Shown: piece after piece, positions 35,369-44,285 of the stretch
How positions within the stretch are numbered: position 1 is the stretch's first letter
How the letters are laid out: every line of letters begins with the position of its first letter
NCBI RefSeq assembly: GCF_007992835.1
Contig: NZ_BKBA01000011.1
Location: forward strand, 62,001-126,000
Direction of reading: 5' to 3'
DNA: 64,000 bases
From: Knoellia locipacati
Lineage (GTDB): Bacteria; Actinomycetota; Actinomycetes; Actinomycetales; Dermatophilaceae
Position numbers and translations under genes: made by a program
Notes under the pieces: model-generated
Told to the model about the DNA's origin: nothing
Seen by the model: only the letters and a program-made list of their open reading frames with translations
The model's database searches: none

Positions 35369-36508
35369 TCACCGATCGCGGGTGAGCTGTCCGTCCTCGA
35401 CGAGGCGGGCCTGCGCCTCGTGGTGGTGGTGCCCGGCGTCGTCACCGTGCGGGGCTGGCCCTGCGGTCACGCCGTGGGTGGCGGGCGCCGTCGGCTCGGG
35501 CAGCGACTCGCGCAGGACCTCGGCGACCTCGTCGAGGAGCTCGAGGACCTCGTCGGAGCCCGACACCGGACCGCCGGCGAGGTGGCCGTCGATGCCGAGG
35601 AGGACGGCGCTGGGGGAGTCGGTGAACCCGAACGCCTCCCACGCCAGTCCCGCGTGGTCGACCAGCGTGCCGGCAGGGGGCGGGCCGAGCGAGTCGACGA
35701 TCGGGATCGAGAACACCAGCCGGACGTCGACGAGGTCGAAGCGCGCGTCCCACGCGGTGGCCTGTGCCATCGCCTCGCGGGTCGAGGCGCAGTAGCAGTT
35801 GACGAAGACGAGGAGCTGCGCGCGCTCGGCGGAGAGCTCGTGCAGGGTCACCGGGCCGCTGGCGAGGTCGTGGACCACCAGTCGCGGCGTGGGCGTACGG
35901 ACGTAGTCGCCGTCGTCCCACGCGTCGCCGGCGACGAGGTCGTCCCGGCCGACCGGGTCCGGGGTCGCGACGACCGCTGCGTCGGAGCGCGGTGCGCCGA
36001 GCACGAGCCCGGTGACGGTGCAGGCCAGGGCGGCGAGCGCGAGCCACCACCAGTCGCCGGCGGTGGCGTCGCCGAGGAGCGACAGCGTCGTGCGTCCCGA
36101 CACCGCCAGGGCGACCGTGGCCGCCGCGGCGAGGACGAGGAGCGTGTTGCGCAGCAGTGTCCGGCCCGTGATCTGGTGCTCGCCCGCCTGTCCGAAGCAG
36201 CCGCACGACGGGCGCGGGTGCAGCGTCAGCCCGCGCGCGATGAGCGCCCAGTAGACGAGCATAAGCACGAGGCAGGCCACGGCGGTGACGGTGAAGAGCG
36301 GCTGCGTGGTGCCGACGAGGAACAGCGCGAGGACGAGCTCGAGTCCGGGGATCGCCCGCGCCAGGGGCTTCGGGAGGATCCGGTCGGAGAGGTGGAGGTT
36401 GCGCACGATGCTGCGCAGCGACTCGCCCTTGCCGACCTTGGTGACGGCGCTGAAGCAGAGCACGGCCGCGAGGACGAGGGGTGGGACGACCCACGCGACG
36501 TGGTGCAT
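35369..36508 (-). CDS. MauE-like membrane protein fused to a thioredoxin-like domain
   Basis: A 379-aa protein. Residues 1-175 are a four-to-five span MauE/DoxX-type module with the signature CGCFGQAGEHQITGRTLLRN. Residues ~215-340 read as an exported thioredoxin-like domain with a two-cysteine FVNCYCAS site (C-Y-C) instead of CxxC and a later PSAVLLGIDG. The tail is His-rich (HGDDAGHHHHEA), possibly metal-binding. MauE proteins help disulfide or cofactor maturation of exported enzymes, so this may be a self-contained membrane thiol-redox unit. Convergent with ftsK, divergent from the channel gene. Confidence 0.78.
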   Translation of the reverse strand: MHHVAWVVPPLVLAAVLCFSAVTKVGKGESLRSIVRNLHLSDRILPKPLARAIPGLELVLALFLVGTTQPLFTVTAVACLVLMLVYWALIARGLTLHPRPSCGCFGQAGEHQITGRTLLRNTLLVLAAAATVALAVSGRTTLSLLGDATAGDWWWLALAALACTVTGLVLGAPRSDAAVVATPDPVGRDDLVAGDAWDDGDYVRTPTPRLVVHDLASGPVTLHELSAERAQLLVFVNCYCASTREAMAQATAWDARFDLVDVRLVFSIPIVDSLGPPPAGTLVDHAGLAWEAFGFTDSPSAVLLGIDGHLAGGPVSGSDEVLELLDEVAEVLRESLPEPTAPATHGVTAGPAPHGDDAGHHHHEAQARLVEDGQLTRDR

Positions 36509-36561
36509 GTCGTCATCCTAGGTCGGGCCCACGCCTCCTGTACGCGCCTAGAGTGACGCCC

Positions 36562-37269
36562 ATGGAGACGACGCTCTGGGACGACCTGCGCGAGCCGCCG
36601 ACCCGCGCCCAGCGGTGGCGGGCCGTGCTCCGCAAGCAGCCGTCGGCGTTCCTCCTCGGGGTGCAGCTCGTCGTCATCATCCTGCTGCCCTGGCTGCAGG
36701 ACCTCGAGTACGGCCGGGTCGCCCTCACCGTCCTCAGCCTGTGCGCCCTCACGGTCGCGGTCTTCACGGTCCGCAGCACGCCCGCGCTGACCTGGCTCTC
36801 CGTCGGTCTCGGCCTGCCTGCCGGGGTGCTCGAGGTCTGGTCCTCGATCTCGGCCGACAACACCCTCGTCGTGGCGCTGGCCCACACGGCCCTGTCGCTC
36901 TTCTACTTCTACACGGCATACGGGCTCGTCTCCTACATGTTCGAGGACGCCTGGGTGACCAAGGACGAGCTGTTCGCCGTGGGTGCGGCGTTCACCGTCC
37001 TGCTCTTCGCGTTCGCCTACCTCTTCCTCGCGGTCCAGGAGATGTGGCCCGGGTCCTTCATCGGCCACGGCGCCGGCGACAAGCGCGACTTCCTCGAGCT
37101 GCTCTACTTCTCAGGCGCCAACCTCACGAGCGTGGGCCTGTCCGACGTCCTGCCGGTGGGCCCGCAGGCACGGGCGGTGTCGATCATCGAGCAGCTCGGC
37201 GGCGTCATGTACGTCGCGATGGTGATCTCGCGCCTCGTCGCGCTCACCGTGATGCGCAACCAGCGCTGA
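36562..37269 (+). CDS. Six-TM ion channel-like protein with non-canonical filter
   Basis: A 235-aa membrane protein. Six hydrophobic spans are visible, with a re-entrant pore segment between the fifth and sixth (LLYFSGANLTSVGLSDVLP). This matches the one-pore potassium channel layout (PF07885), but the selectivity filter reads T189-SVGLSD-195 instead of TVGYGD. Ion selectivity may differ or be lost. ATG at 36562 lies in a 53-bp divergent gap with the MauE fusion gene. No voltage-sensor arginine ladder is obvious. Confidence 0.77.
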   Translation: METTLWDDLREPPTRAQRWRAVLRKQPSAFLLGVQLVVIILLPWLQDLEYGRVALTVLSLCALTVAVFTVRSTPALTWLSVGLGLPAGVLEVWSSISADNTLVVALAHTALSLFYFYTAYGLVSYMFEDAWVTKDELFAVGAAFTVLLFAFAYLFLAVQEMWPGSFIGHGAGDKRDFLELLYFSGANLTSVGLSDVLPVGPQARAVSIIEQLGGVMYVAMVISRLVALTVMRNQR

Positions 37270-37272
37270 CGG

Positions 37273-38463
37273 TCAGGCGCCGGCCACCCCGTCGAGGTCC
37301 TCGATCCGGGCCAGGCTCGGACCGCGGTCCGACAGGTCGTGCGCGGTCTCCTCGACGCCCTCGAGCACGCGCAGCGCGTTGCTCCACGTGAGCCGCCCGA
37401 GGTCGTCGTCGGACCAGCCGCGGTCGGCGAGCGCCTCGAGCAGCCGCGGGTAGCCCGAGACGTCCTCGAGGCCGGTCGGCAGCTGGCCGACGCCGTCGTA
37501 GTCCCCGCCGAGTCCGATGTGGTCCACGCCCGCGACCTCGCGCACGTGCTCGACGTGAGCGACGACGTCGTCGATGGTGGCGCGCGGCTGGGGGTGGCTC
37601 ACCTTCCAGCGTGCGATGAACGCGCTGTATGCCGTGTGGTCGGCCCAGTGGACGTCCTCGGCCGCCGCGGCGTCCGCCGCCTCGAGGTCCCACTCGCGCA
37701 CGGCGGGCGAGATGAACTTGGGGACGAAGGTGACCATGCACAGCCCACCGTTGGTGGCGAGGGTGGAGAGCACTTCGTCGGGGACGTTGCGCGGGTGGTC
37801 GCAGACGGCGCGGGCCGAGGAGTGCGAGAACATCACCGGCGCCGCGGTGGTGGCGAGGGCGTCGCGCATCGTGTCGGCGGAGACGTGGGAGAGGTCGACG
37901 ACCATGCCGATGCGGTTCATCTCGCGCACGACCTCGTGGCCGAAGGAGGACAGGCCTCCGAGCACCGGCTCGTCGGTGGCCGAGTCGGCCCACGGCACGT
38001 TGTCGTTGTGGGTCAGCGTCATGTACCTCACGCCGAGCGCGTGCAGCATGCGCAGCGTCCCGAGCGAGCTGTCGATGCTGTGGCCGCCCTCGGCGCCCAT
38101 GAGCGAGGCGATCCGCCCGGAGGCGCGGGCCCCGCGCACGTCGGCCGAGGTGACCGCGAGAGCCAGTTGGCCGGCATACCGGCTCGTGAACGTCCGGACG
38201 AAGTCGACCTGCTCGAGCGTGGCCGTGACGGCGCGCTCGCCGGCCCACTTGGCGTCGACGTAGACCGACCAGAACTGCGCCCCCATGCCACCGCGGCGCA
38301 TCCGCGGGAGGTCGGTGTGGGTCGAGGCGACGTCGCCGCCGATGTCGAGGCGGTCGAGGTCATACGCGACCTGCTCGCGAGCCGCCCACGGGAGGTCGTT
38401 GTGACCGTCCCAGACGGGGTGGCTCGCGAGCAGGTCGGTGATGCGCTGGGGCGACGACGTCAT
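37273..38463 (-). CDS. Membrane dipeptidase family metallopeptidase (M19)
   Basis: A 396-aa zinc dipeptidase. Metal and active-site motifs: DGHNDLPW (His-x-Asp), MGAEGGHSI with the bridging Glu, MVVDLSHVS and [16 protein letters not shown], then [10 protein letters not shown]. Family members cleave dipeptides, including D-amino-acid and dehydro forms. No signal peptide is seen, so it is probably cytosolic despite the family name. Lies 18 nt downstream of the Tat-protein gene on the same strand, so the two may be co-transcribed. Confidence 0.92.
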   Translation of the reverse strand: MTSSPQRITDLLASHPVWDGHNDLPWAAREQVAYDLDRLDIGGDVASTHTDLPRMRRGGMGAQFWSVYVDAKWAGERAVTATLEQVDFVRTFTSRYAGQLALAVTSADVRGARASGRIASLMGAEGGHSIDSSLGTLRMLHALGVRYMTLTHNDNVPWADSATDEPVLGGLSSFGHEVVREMNRIGMVVDLSHVSADTMRDALATTAAPVMFSHSSARAVCDHPRNVPDEVLSTLATNGGLCMVTFVPKFISPAVREWDLEAADAAAAEDVHWADHTAYSAFIARWKVSHPQPRATIDDVVAHVEHVREVAGVDHIGLGGDYDGVGQLPTGLEDVSGYPRLLEALADRGWSDDDLGRLTWSNALRVLEGVEETAHDLSDRGPSLARIEDLDGVAGA

Positions 38464-38481
38464 CGCCCCAACCTAAGGGGG

Positions 38482-39456
38482 TCAGCCGCGGTTGGCGCGC
38501 TTGGCCAGGCGACCGGCGAACTTCTTGGCCTTGGCGACGCGGGCGCCGCCGGCCGCACGACCGGTCTTGGCGGCGTCGTAGCCGGACCAGTCGTTGCGGG
38601 TGCCGATGACGCGGACCGAGACGGTGCCGCCGGCCGTGCCGCCCGCGACCGAGATGACGTTGGTCGCGCCGTTGGTCGTGATCCACAGGTTGGGCATCGG
38701 GCCCGAGTTGGCGGACACGAGCGAGACGGCGTCGGTGAGGTCGACGTCGTCGCTGCCCGGACCGGTGAGGTCCCAGGTCGCCGCGCCGGAGCCGTTGAGC
38801 GTGAGCTTCGTGCTGTAGACGACCTCGGGGCCCATGGCGGAGGTGACGCCGTAGACGACCGCACCGCCCGCGGTCTCGACGACCTCGTGGCCCTCGATGA
38901 AGTAGAGGTCGCCGATGGAGACGACGGCCGGGACGCCGATCGGGGAGATCGCGGCGATGCCGACGCCCTCGCCACCGTCGGCCCAGAGGCCACCGCCGGA
39001 GCCCTCGCCCGAGTTGCTCGTCGAGAGGTTCGTGGCCTCGACGGCGAAGCGGTCGAGGTTGCCCGTGTTGGCGAGGACACCGGTGTTGTTGACACCGCTG
39101 GCGGCCAGGCCGGCGCCGGTGGCCGCGCCACCGGTGTTGGCGGCGGAGAGGCCGTACTTGGTGCCCGCGCCGGTGCCACCGGCGAAGCCGTTGTTGTTCT
39201 GGCCGAAGAAGTAGGCCGCCGCACCCGTGCCGGTGTTCTTGACGGTCAGGGTGATGGCCGAGCCGTTGCTCACGAGCGTCGTGCCCGCGGCGCCGGCGCC
39301 GTTGGCGCGGCCGGCGAGGATGGCCTGGCCCGCGGCAGCGGAGGCGCTGGACGCCGTCGCGACGGTGCCGACGGTGGCGGCGGTCGCAGCCGCGCCGACG
39401 GCGCCGACCCGGATCGCGGAACGACGGTCGAGGGCGGAGTTTGCCTTCTTGGACAT
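38482..39456 (-). CDS. Tat-exported Gly/Ala-rich protein of unknown function
   Basis: A 324-aa protein. Residues 1-41 are a twin-arginine signal (DRRSAIRVGAVGAAATAAT) ending near ASA-A. The mature part is rich in Gly, Ala, Asn and Thr with loose repeats of NTG/NNTGV type, reminiscent of beta-rich surface or tail-fibre-like folds. It closes with a basic AKKFAGRLAKRANRG tail. Almost no cysteine. AAGGGG precedes the ATG. Exported folded; the function is not recognised. An AT-richer upstream region (39525-39560) probably holds its promoter. Confidence 0.75.
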   Translation of the reverse strand: MSKKANSALDRRSAIRVGAVGAAATAATVGTVATASSASAAAGQAILAGRANGAGAAGTTLVSNGSAITLTVKNTGTGAAAYFFGQNNNGFAGGTGAGTKYGLSAANTGGAATGAGLAASGVNNTGVLANTGNLDRFAVEATNLSTSNSGEGSGGGLWADGGEGVGIAAISPIGVPAVVSIGDLYFIEGHEVVETAGGAVVYGVTSAMGPEVVYSTKLTLNGSGAATWDLTGPGSDDVDLTDAVSLVSANSGPMPNLWITTNGATNVISVAGGTAGGTVSVRVIGTRNDWSGYDAAKTGRAAGGARVAKAKKFAGRLAKRANRG

Positions 39457-39654
39457 GGTGGGGGCCCCTTGGTGGAGAGAAGTGAAGGTGACAGGAGTCG
39501 GGGCGAGTATCCACGCTCTGACCTGCGGTGCATAGGGTTTTCTGGAAATTTGCCGAGAGGTCGTGGCGGCCGAGCACGGGCCCCGCGTGGCGCATCGGCG
39601 GTGGTGGCCGTGGCGGCGTCGGGGAGGGCCACCCGGCGCAACTAGAGTGGGTGC

Positions 39655-41064
39655 ATGCCAGCACCCGAGACGACCTCACGTTCGGTGGCAGTCGTGACGC
39701 TGGGGTGCACCCGCAACGACGTCGACTCCGAGGAGCTCGCCGGCCGACTCGCCGCCGGGGGCTGGACGCTCGTCGACGACGCCGCCGAGGCCGACGTCGC
39801 CGTCGTCAACACCTGCGGCTTCGTCGAGCAGGCCAAGAAGGACTCCATCGACAGCCTGCTCGAGGCGTCGTCGCTCAAGGAGCACGGGCAGACCCAGAAG
39901 GTCGTCGCGGTCGGCTGCCTCGCGGAGCGCTATGGCCAGACCCTCGCCGACGAGCTGCCCGAGGCCGACGCCGTGCTCGGCTTCGACACCTACGCCGACA
40001 TGTCGACGCACCTCCGCACGATCCTCGACGGCGGCACCGTCGCGAGCCACGTGCCGAGTGACCGTCGCAAGCTCCTGCCGCTCTCACCCGCGACCCGTCA
40101 GGACGCCTCCGCGGAGGTGGCGCTGCCCGGTCACTCCGCGCCGCGCGCCCGTCTCGACAGCGGACCCTGGGCGCCGCTCAAGATCGCCTCGGGCTGCGAC
40201 CGCCGGTGCGCCTTCTGCGCCATCCCGATGTTCCGTGGCTCGTTCGTGTCCCGGCGCCCCACCGACGTCCTCGACGAGGCGCGCTGGCTGGCCGGGCAGG
40301 GAGTGCGCGAGCTCTTCCTCGTGAGCGAGAACTCCACCTCCTACGGCAAGGACCTCGGCGACCTCGCCCTCATGGACGCCCTGCTGCCCGAGCTCGCCGA
40401 CATCGACGGCATCGAGCGGGTCCGCGTGTCCTACCTGCAGCCGGCCGAGGTGCGTCCCGGGCTGCTCGACGCGATGGTCGCCGTGCCCGAGGTCATGCCG
40501 TGGTTCGACCTGTCGTTCCAGCACGCCTCGGCGCCGCTGCTGCGACGGATGCGCCGCTTCGGCGGCACCGACAGCTTCCTCGGCCTCATCGACGACGTCC
40601 GACGTCGCTCGCCCCTCGCGGGCATCCGCAGCAACGTCATCGTCGGCTTCCCCGGTGAGACCGATGCCGAGGTCGACGAGCTGGCTGAGTTCCTCACCGC
40701 CGCGCGGCTCGACGTCGTCGGGGTCTTCGGCTACTCCGACGAGGACGGCACCGAGGGCGAGCTCCTGCCCGACAAGGTCGCCCCGGAGGCCATCGCCGAG
40801 CGCGTCGCCCGGATCACCGACCTCGTCGAGGAGCTCACGGCCCAGCGGGCCGAGGACCGCATCGGCGAGACGGTGCGCGTCCTCGTCGAGGAGGTCGACG
40901 CGGTCGACGGTCCCGACGGCCACGTCGTCGGGCGGGCCGAGCACCAGGGACCCGACGTCGACGGCACGACCCGGGTCCACGGCGTCACCGCACGCGTGGG
41001 GGAGACCGTCATCGCCACGGTCGTGGGGACCGAGGGCATCGACCTCGTCGCGGAACCGACATGA
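39655..41064 (+). CDS. rimO: Ribosomal protein S12 methylthiotransferase
   Basis: A radical-SAM methylthiotransferase acting on an Asp of S12, 469 aa. N-terminal UPF0004 domain ([41 protein letters not shown]), radical-SAM cluster C181-x3-C185-x2-C188 (CDRRCAFC), and a C-terminal TRAM domain that binds substrate. ATG start, then an ATGA overlap with pgsA (41061-41064). Confidence 0.95.
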   Translation: MPAPETTSRSVAVVTLGCTRNDVDSEELAGRLAAGGWTLVDDAAEADVAVVNTCGFVEQAKKDSIDSLLEASSLKEHGQTQKVVAVGCLAERYGQTLADELPEADAVLGFDTYADMSTHLRTILDGGTVASHVPSDRRKLLPLSPATRQDASAEVALPGHSAPRARLDSGPWAPLKIASGCDRRCAFCAIPMFRGSFVSRRPTDVLDEARWLAGQGVRELFLVSENSTSYGKDLGDLALMDALLPELADIDGIERVRVSYLQPAEVRPGLLDAMVAVPEVMPWFDLSFQHASAPLLRRMRRFGGTDSFLGLIDDVRRRSPLAGIRSNVIVGFPGETDAEVDELAEFLTAARLDVVGVFGYSDEDGTEGELLPDKVAPEAIAERVARITDLVEELTAQRAEDRIGETVRVLVEEVDAVDGPDGHVVGRAEHQGPDVDGTTRVHGVTARVGETVIATVVGTEGIDLVAEPT

Positions 41065-41717
41065 GCGAGCGGCCCTCGCCGGTCGCGCGCATGGCGCCGA
41101 GTGCCTGGAACATCGCCAACGGCCTGACGATCCTGCGCCTGCTGCTGGTGCCGGTCTTCGGGTGGCTGCTGCTCTGGGGTGAGGGACAGGACGCCGCCAC
41201 CCGGTGGTGGTCGTTCGGCGTGTTCGCCATCGCCATGGTCACCGACCGGATCGACGGCGACATCGCCCGCAGCCGCGGCCTCATCACCGACTTCGGCAAG
41301 GTCGCCGACCCCATCGCCGACAAGGCGCTCGTGACGATGGCCCTCGTCGGGCTGTCGATGATCGGTGAGATCCCGTGGTGGATCACCGTCGTCATCATCG
41401 TTCGCGAGTGGGGCATCACCGCGATGCGGTTCTGGGTGATCCGGCACGGCGTCATGGCGGCCGGGCGCGGCGGCAAGGTCAAGACCCTGCTGCAGGCCCT
41501 GGCCCTCGGCTTCTTCGTCATCCCTCGCTTCTCGCTCCCGCTCAGCGGGGCCCTCGACGCGATCGCGTGGTTCACCCTCGTCGCCGCCCTCGTCGTCACC
41601 GTGGTCACCGGCGTCGACTACGCCGTCGACGCCTTCCGGCTCCGGCGGACGAGCCCGCGCGCCCTCGCCAAGAAGGCCGCACGAGCCGCAGCGCGCGACG
41701 ACTCCATCGAGCCGTGA
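41061..41717 (+). CDS. pgsA: CDP-diacylglycerol-glycerol-3-phosphate 3-phosphatidyltransferase
   Basis: Makes phosphatidylglycerophosphate at the membrane; 218 aa. The CDP-alcohol motif D-x2-DG-x2-AR-x8-G-x3-D-x3-D is complete ([12 protein letters not shown] then [11 protein letters not shown]). About five to six spans and a basic C-terminal tail. Overlaps rimO upstream (ATGA) and cinA downstream (GTGA). Confidence 0.94.
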   Translation: MSERPSPVARMAPSAWNIANGLTILRLLLVPVFGWLLLWGEGQDAATRWWSFGVFAIAMVTDRIDGDIARSRGLITDFGKVADPIADKALVTMALVGLSMIGEIPWWITVVIIVREWGITAMRFWVIRHGVMAAGRGGKVKTLLQALALGFFVIPRFSLPLSGALDAIAWFTLVAALVVTVVTGVDYAVDAFRLRRTSPRALAKKAARAAARDDSIEP

Positions 41718-42187
41718 GCCCGGCCGAGTCCCTCGTCGCCACGCTCGTCGAGCAAGGGCTCACCGTGGCCACGGCGGAGTCGCTCACGGGCGGCCTCGTC
41801 TGCGCGGCCCTCACCACCGTCGCGGGCTCGTCCAAGACCGTGCGGGGCGGTGTCGTGTCCTATGCCACCGACCTCAAGGCCGACCTGCTCGGCGTGGACC
41901 CCGACCGGCTGCACGAGGTCGGACCGGTGGACGCGCAGGTGGCCGAGGAGATGGCCCTCGGGGCCGCGCGGCTCCTCGGCGCAGACGTCGGTCTCGCGAC
42001 GACCGGTGTCGCCGGTCCGGGACCTGCCGACGGTATGCCGGCCGGCACCGTCTTCGTCGCGGCCGCCGGTCCGTGGCCGGGCGGCGTCAAAAGCCGGCGG
42101 CTGGCGCTGTCGGGGGACCGCGACGAGGTGAGGCGCGCGAGCGTCGACGCCGTCCTCGACCTGCTCGACGAGCTGCTGCGCGGGTGA
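41714..42187 (+). CDS. cinA: CinA C-terminal domain protein, nicotinamide-nucleotide amidase
   Basis: Deamidates nicotinamide mononucleotide in NAD recycling; 157 aa, only the PncC-type domain. Motifs: TVATAESLTGGLVCAAL, RGGVVSYATDLKADLLGV, TTGVAGPGPADG. GTG start overlaps the pgsA stop. In actinobacteria this gene commonly sits between pgsA and clgR, as here. A GTATGCCG copy encodes G-M-P in the third possible frame. Confidence 0.93.
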   Translation: MSPAESLVATLVEQGLTVATAESLTGGLVCAALTTVAGSSKTVRGGVVSYATDLKADLLGVDPDRLHEVGPVDAQVAEEMALGAARLLGADVGLATTGVAGPGPADGMPAGTVFVAAAGPWPGGVKSRRLALSGDRDEVRRASVDAVLDLLDELLRG

Positions 42188-42296
42188 GCCCGGGCGCGGG
42201 AATACCCCGGCTCGGGGAAGTCTTCGACGGAAGGACACCCTCCCGATGTAGCGTGGAGGCAGACGACCACCGGTCACGACGAAGGGAGGCCCGATC

Positions 42297-42599
42297 ATGA
42301 TCCTGCTGCGACACGAGCTCGGTGAAGCACTGCGCGAGCGGCGGCAGCTCCAGGGCCGCACCCTGCGCGACGTGGCCGCGACCGCCGCGGTGTCTCTGGG
42401 ATACCTCAGCGAGGTCGAGCGTGGCGTCAAGGAAGCCTCCTCCGAGCTGCTCTCCGCGATCTGTCTCGCGCTCGACGTGCCGCTTTCCGTCGTGCTCGAC
42501 GACGTCAGCCGCCGGGCCGCCCACATGGAGTCGCTCAGCGCTCCCGTCTCGCTGCCGGTGGCCGGACGCTCCGAGGACGTCTCCGCCTCCGCTGCCTGA
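42297..42599 (+). CDS. clgR: ClgR-type XRE family transcriptional regulator
   Basis: A 100-aa DNA-binding activator. A helix-turn-helix ([24 protein letters not shown]) is followed by [20 protein letters not shown], the conserved ClgR core. In related actinobacteria ClgR switches on clp protease and repair genes and is itself degraded by Clp, whose degron is a C-terminal AA; here the protein ends SASAA. GGGAGG lies 7 nt before the ATG. The cinA-clgR order supports the name. Confidence 0.93.
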   Translation: MILLRHELGEALRERRQLQGRTLRDVAATAAVSLGYLSEVERGVKEASSELLSAICLALDVPLSVVLDDVSRRAAHMESLSAPVSLPVAGRSEDVSASAA

Positions 42600-42607
42600 G
42601 CAGCCGC

Positions 42608-43177
42608 GTGGTGCCCGCCGAGTACGTCGAGGGACGTCCCGCACCATGGTCGGTGCCCGTCGTGCTGCACGACCCCGACCCGCAGTGGCCATCGCTCTTC
42701 GAGGCCGACGCCGCCCGGATCCGGGCCGTGCTCGGTGACGTGGCGCTGGCGGTCGACCATGTCGGCTCCACCTCGGTGCCGGGGCTGCCGGCCAAGCCCG
42801 TCATCGACATCCTGCTGCAGGTGGGCGACCCCGCGGACGAGGACGCCTACGTCCCGGACCTCGTCGAGCTCGGCTACTGGCTGCAGATCCGCGAGCCCGA
42901 CTGGCTCGAGCACCGCGTGCTCTACCGGCGGCTGGAGCGCGGCAGTGATCACGACATCAACGTGCACGTCCTCGCGCCCGACACCGGGCGCGAGGAGGTC
43001 GACCGGCTGCTCGGCCTGCGTGACTGGCTGCGCACGCACGACGACGACCGCGAGCTCTATGCCGCCGAGAAGCGACGGCTCGCGGCGCGGAGGTGGCGCC
43101 ACGTCCAGGACTACGCCGACGCGAAGTCGGGGGTCATCGAGGAGATCCTCGAACGGGTGGCCCGGGCGCGCAGCTAG
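42608..43177 (+). CDS. GrpB-like (UPF0157) nucleotidyltransferase-fold protein
   Basis: A 189-aa protein with the family core VDHVGSTSVPGLPAKPVIDILL, a GS..D nucleotidyltransferase-type motif, and later NVHVLAP and AEKRRLAARR. Some relatives act in CoA synthesis or as GrpB-like domains; biochemical role uncertain. GTG start at 42608, 8 nt after clgR, or GTG 42611. Ends at the edge of a repeat-bearing gap. Confidence 0.85.
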   Translation: MVPAEYVEGRPAPWSVPVVLHDPDPQWPSLFEADAARIRAVLGDVALAVDHVGSTSVPGLPAKPVIDILLQVGDPADEDAYVPDLVELGYWLQIREPDWLEHRVLYRRLERGSDHDINVHVLAPDTGREEVDRLLGLRDWLRTHDDDRELYAAEKRRLAARRWRHVQDYADAKSGVIEEILERVARARS

Positions 43178-43231
43178 GTGGTCGTGTGCCGGTGGCGTGA
43201 CCGGCGCACTCCGTAGGGTCTCCGGCCCGGA

Positions 43232-43371
43232 GCAGAACGTGGTGATCGGCGCAGAACGTCGTGACCGGCGCAGCGATGGGAGCGCCGGTCGTCATGCTGT
43301 GCGCCGGTGGTGCCTGACGCAGCGACGGGGACGCCGTTGGCGCTCGGCGCACCGACGGGGACGCCGGTGGA
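43232..43371. repeat. Short degenerate tandem repeats in convergent gap
   Basis: Two 19-nt units (starting 43232 and 43251, two mismatches) are followed by related units starting GCAGCGA/GCACCGA and continuing ACGGGGACGCC at 43319 and 43349 (30-nt period), plus a more degraded copy at 43270. The 235-nt gap between the GrpB-like and nei2 stops holds no convincing gene; this looks like a decaying minisatellite. Confidence 0.6.
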
Positions 43372-43412
43372 CTCCCTCGACCGGGGTCGGCGCCGGCTGG
43401 ACCCCGGGTCGC

Positions 43413-44279
43413 TCAGGCGCGCCGGTAGGGCGTCGAGCGACCACCTGAGGAGCCGAGCGGACGCTGACGGCGCCCGTCGTCGGTCGGGGCGAGGCCGCCC
43501 TGGCACGTGGGGCAGTAGAACATCGTCCGCTCGCGGCCGGGAGGGCCGATCATCGAGACGCGGATGGTGTCGCCGCACCGGCGGCAGGGACGACCCGAGC
43601 GGGCGTGGACGTAGTGCTCCTCGCCCTTGCGGCGGACGCCGGTGCTCGACTGGACGGCGTGGTGCCGTGAGACGTCGAGCAGGCGGGAGATGCGTGCGAT
43701 GAGCGGGTCGACCCGCTCTCGACCGAGCTCGGCCACGGCCGTCCACGGTCCGATGCGCTCGAGGAAGAGCGACTCCGAGGCCCAGAGTGTGCCGACCCCG
43801 GCGAGCACCCGCTGGTCGAGCAGGGCGGCGCCGACCTCCGTGCTCGAGGCCAGGAGCCGGGTGGCGGCCTCGTCGGGGTCCCAGTCGGGACCGAGGACGT
43901 CGGGGCCGAGGTGCCCCACGACCTGGTCCTCGTGCTGGGTCGGGACCACCTCGAGCAGCCCGAGACGCAGCCCGAGCGCCGACCAGGTGTCGGTGCCGAC
44001 GGCGGCGCGCAGGTCGGCCCGGCGCAGCCACCGGGGCGTGTCCTCGGGGCGCTCGACGCGCCACTGCCCCTCCATCTTGAGGTGCGAGTGGATCGTCAGG
44101 CCCGAGTCGACGCGGTGCAGCAGGTGCTTGCCGCGGCTCACGACCTCGGTGGTGCGGCTGCCACGGAGGTCGAGGGTGGCGATCTCGGGGAAGCGGAAGT
44201 CGCTCAGCGTGATGACCTCACCGGCGAGGGCACGGTGGAGGCGGTCGGCCGAGCGCCAGACGGTGTCGCCCTCAGGCAC
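43413..44279 (-). CDS. nei: Endonuclease VIII-like DNA glycosylase (Nei2)
   Basis: A base-excision glycosylase/AP lyase for oxidised bases, 288 aa. Starts M-PEGD, so Pro2 is the Schiff-base nucleophile and Glu3 the acid. Helix-two-turn-helix region VLAGVGTLWASESLF, then a zinc finger with CRRCG and YCPTC near the C-terminus. It follows lhr by 6 nt on the same strand. The lhr-nei2 pair recurs in actinobacteria and suggests joint repair. Confidence 0.92.
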   Translation of the reverse strand: MPEGDTVWRSADRLHRALAGEVITLSDFRFPEIATLDLRGSRTTEVVSRGKHLLHRVDSGLTIHSHLKMEGQWRVERPEDTPRWLRRADLRAAVGTDTWSALGLRLGLLEVVPTQHEDQVVGHLGPDVLGPDWDPDEAATRLLASSTEVGAALLDQRVLAGVGTLWASESLFLERIGPWTAVAELGRERVDPLIARISRLLDVSRHHAVQSSTGVRRKGEEHYVHARSGRPCRRCGDTIRVSMIGPPGRERTMFYCPTCQGGLAPTDDGRRQRPLGSSGGRSTPYRRA

Positions 44280-44285
44280 GGCAGG

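Noticed and set aside
37339-39645. 768-codon plus-strand frame opposite the dipeptidase and Tat-protein genes
   Set aside because: Antisense shadow; the minus strand holds well-supported genes.
43307-43702. 131-codon plus-strand frame covering the repeat gap and the nei2 3' end
   Set aside because: Starts in degenerate repeats and runs antisense through nei2; no ribosome site or domain.
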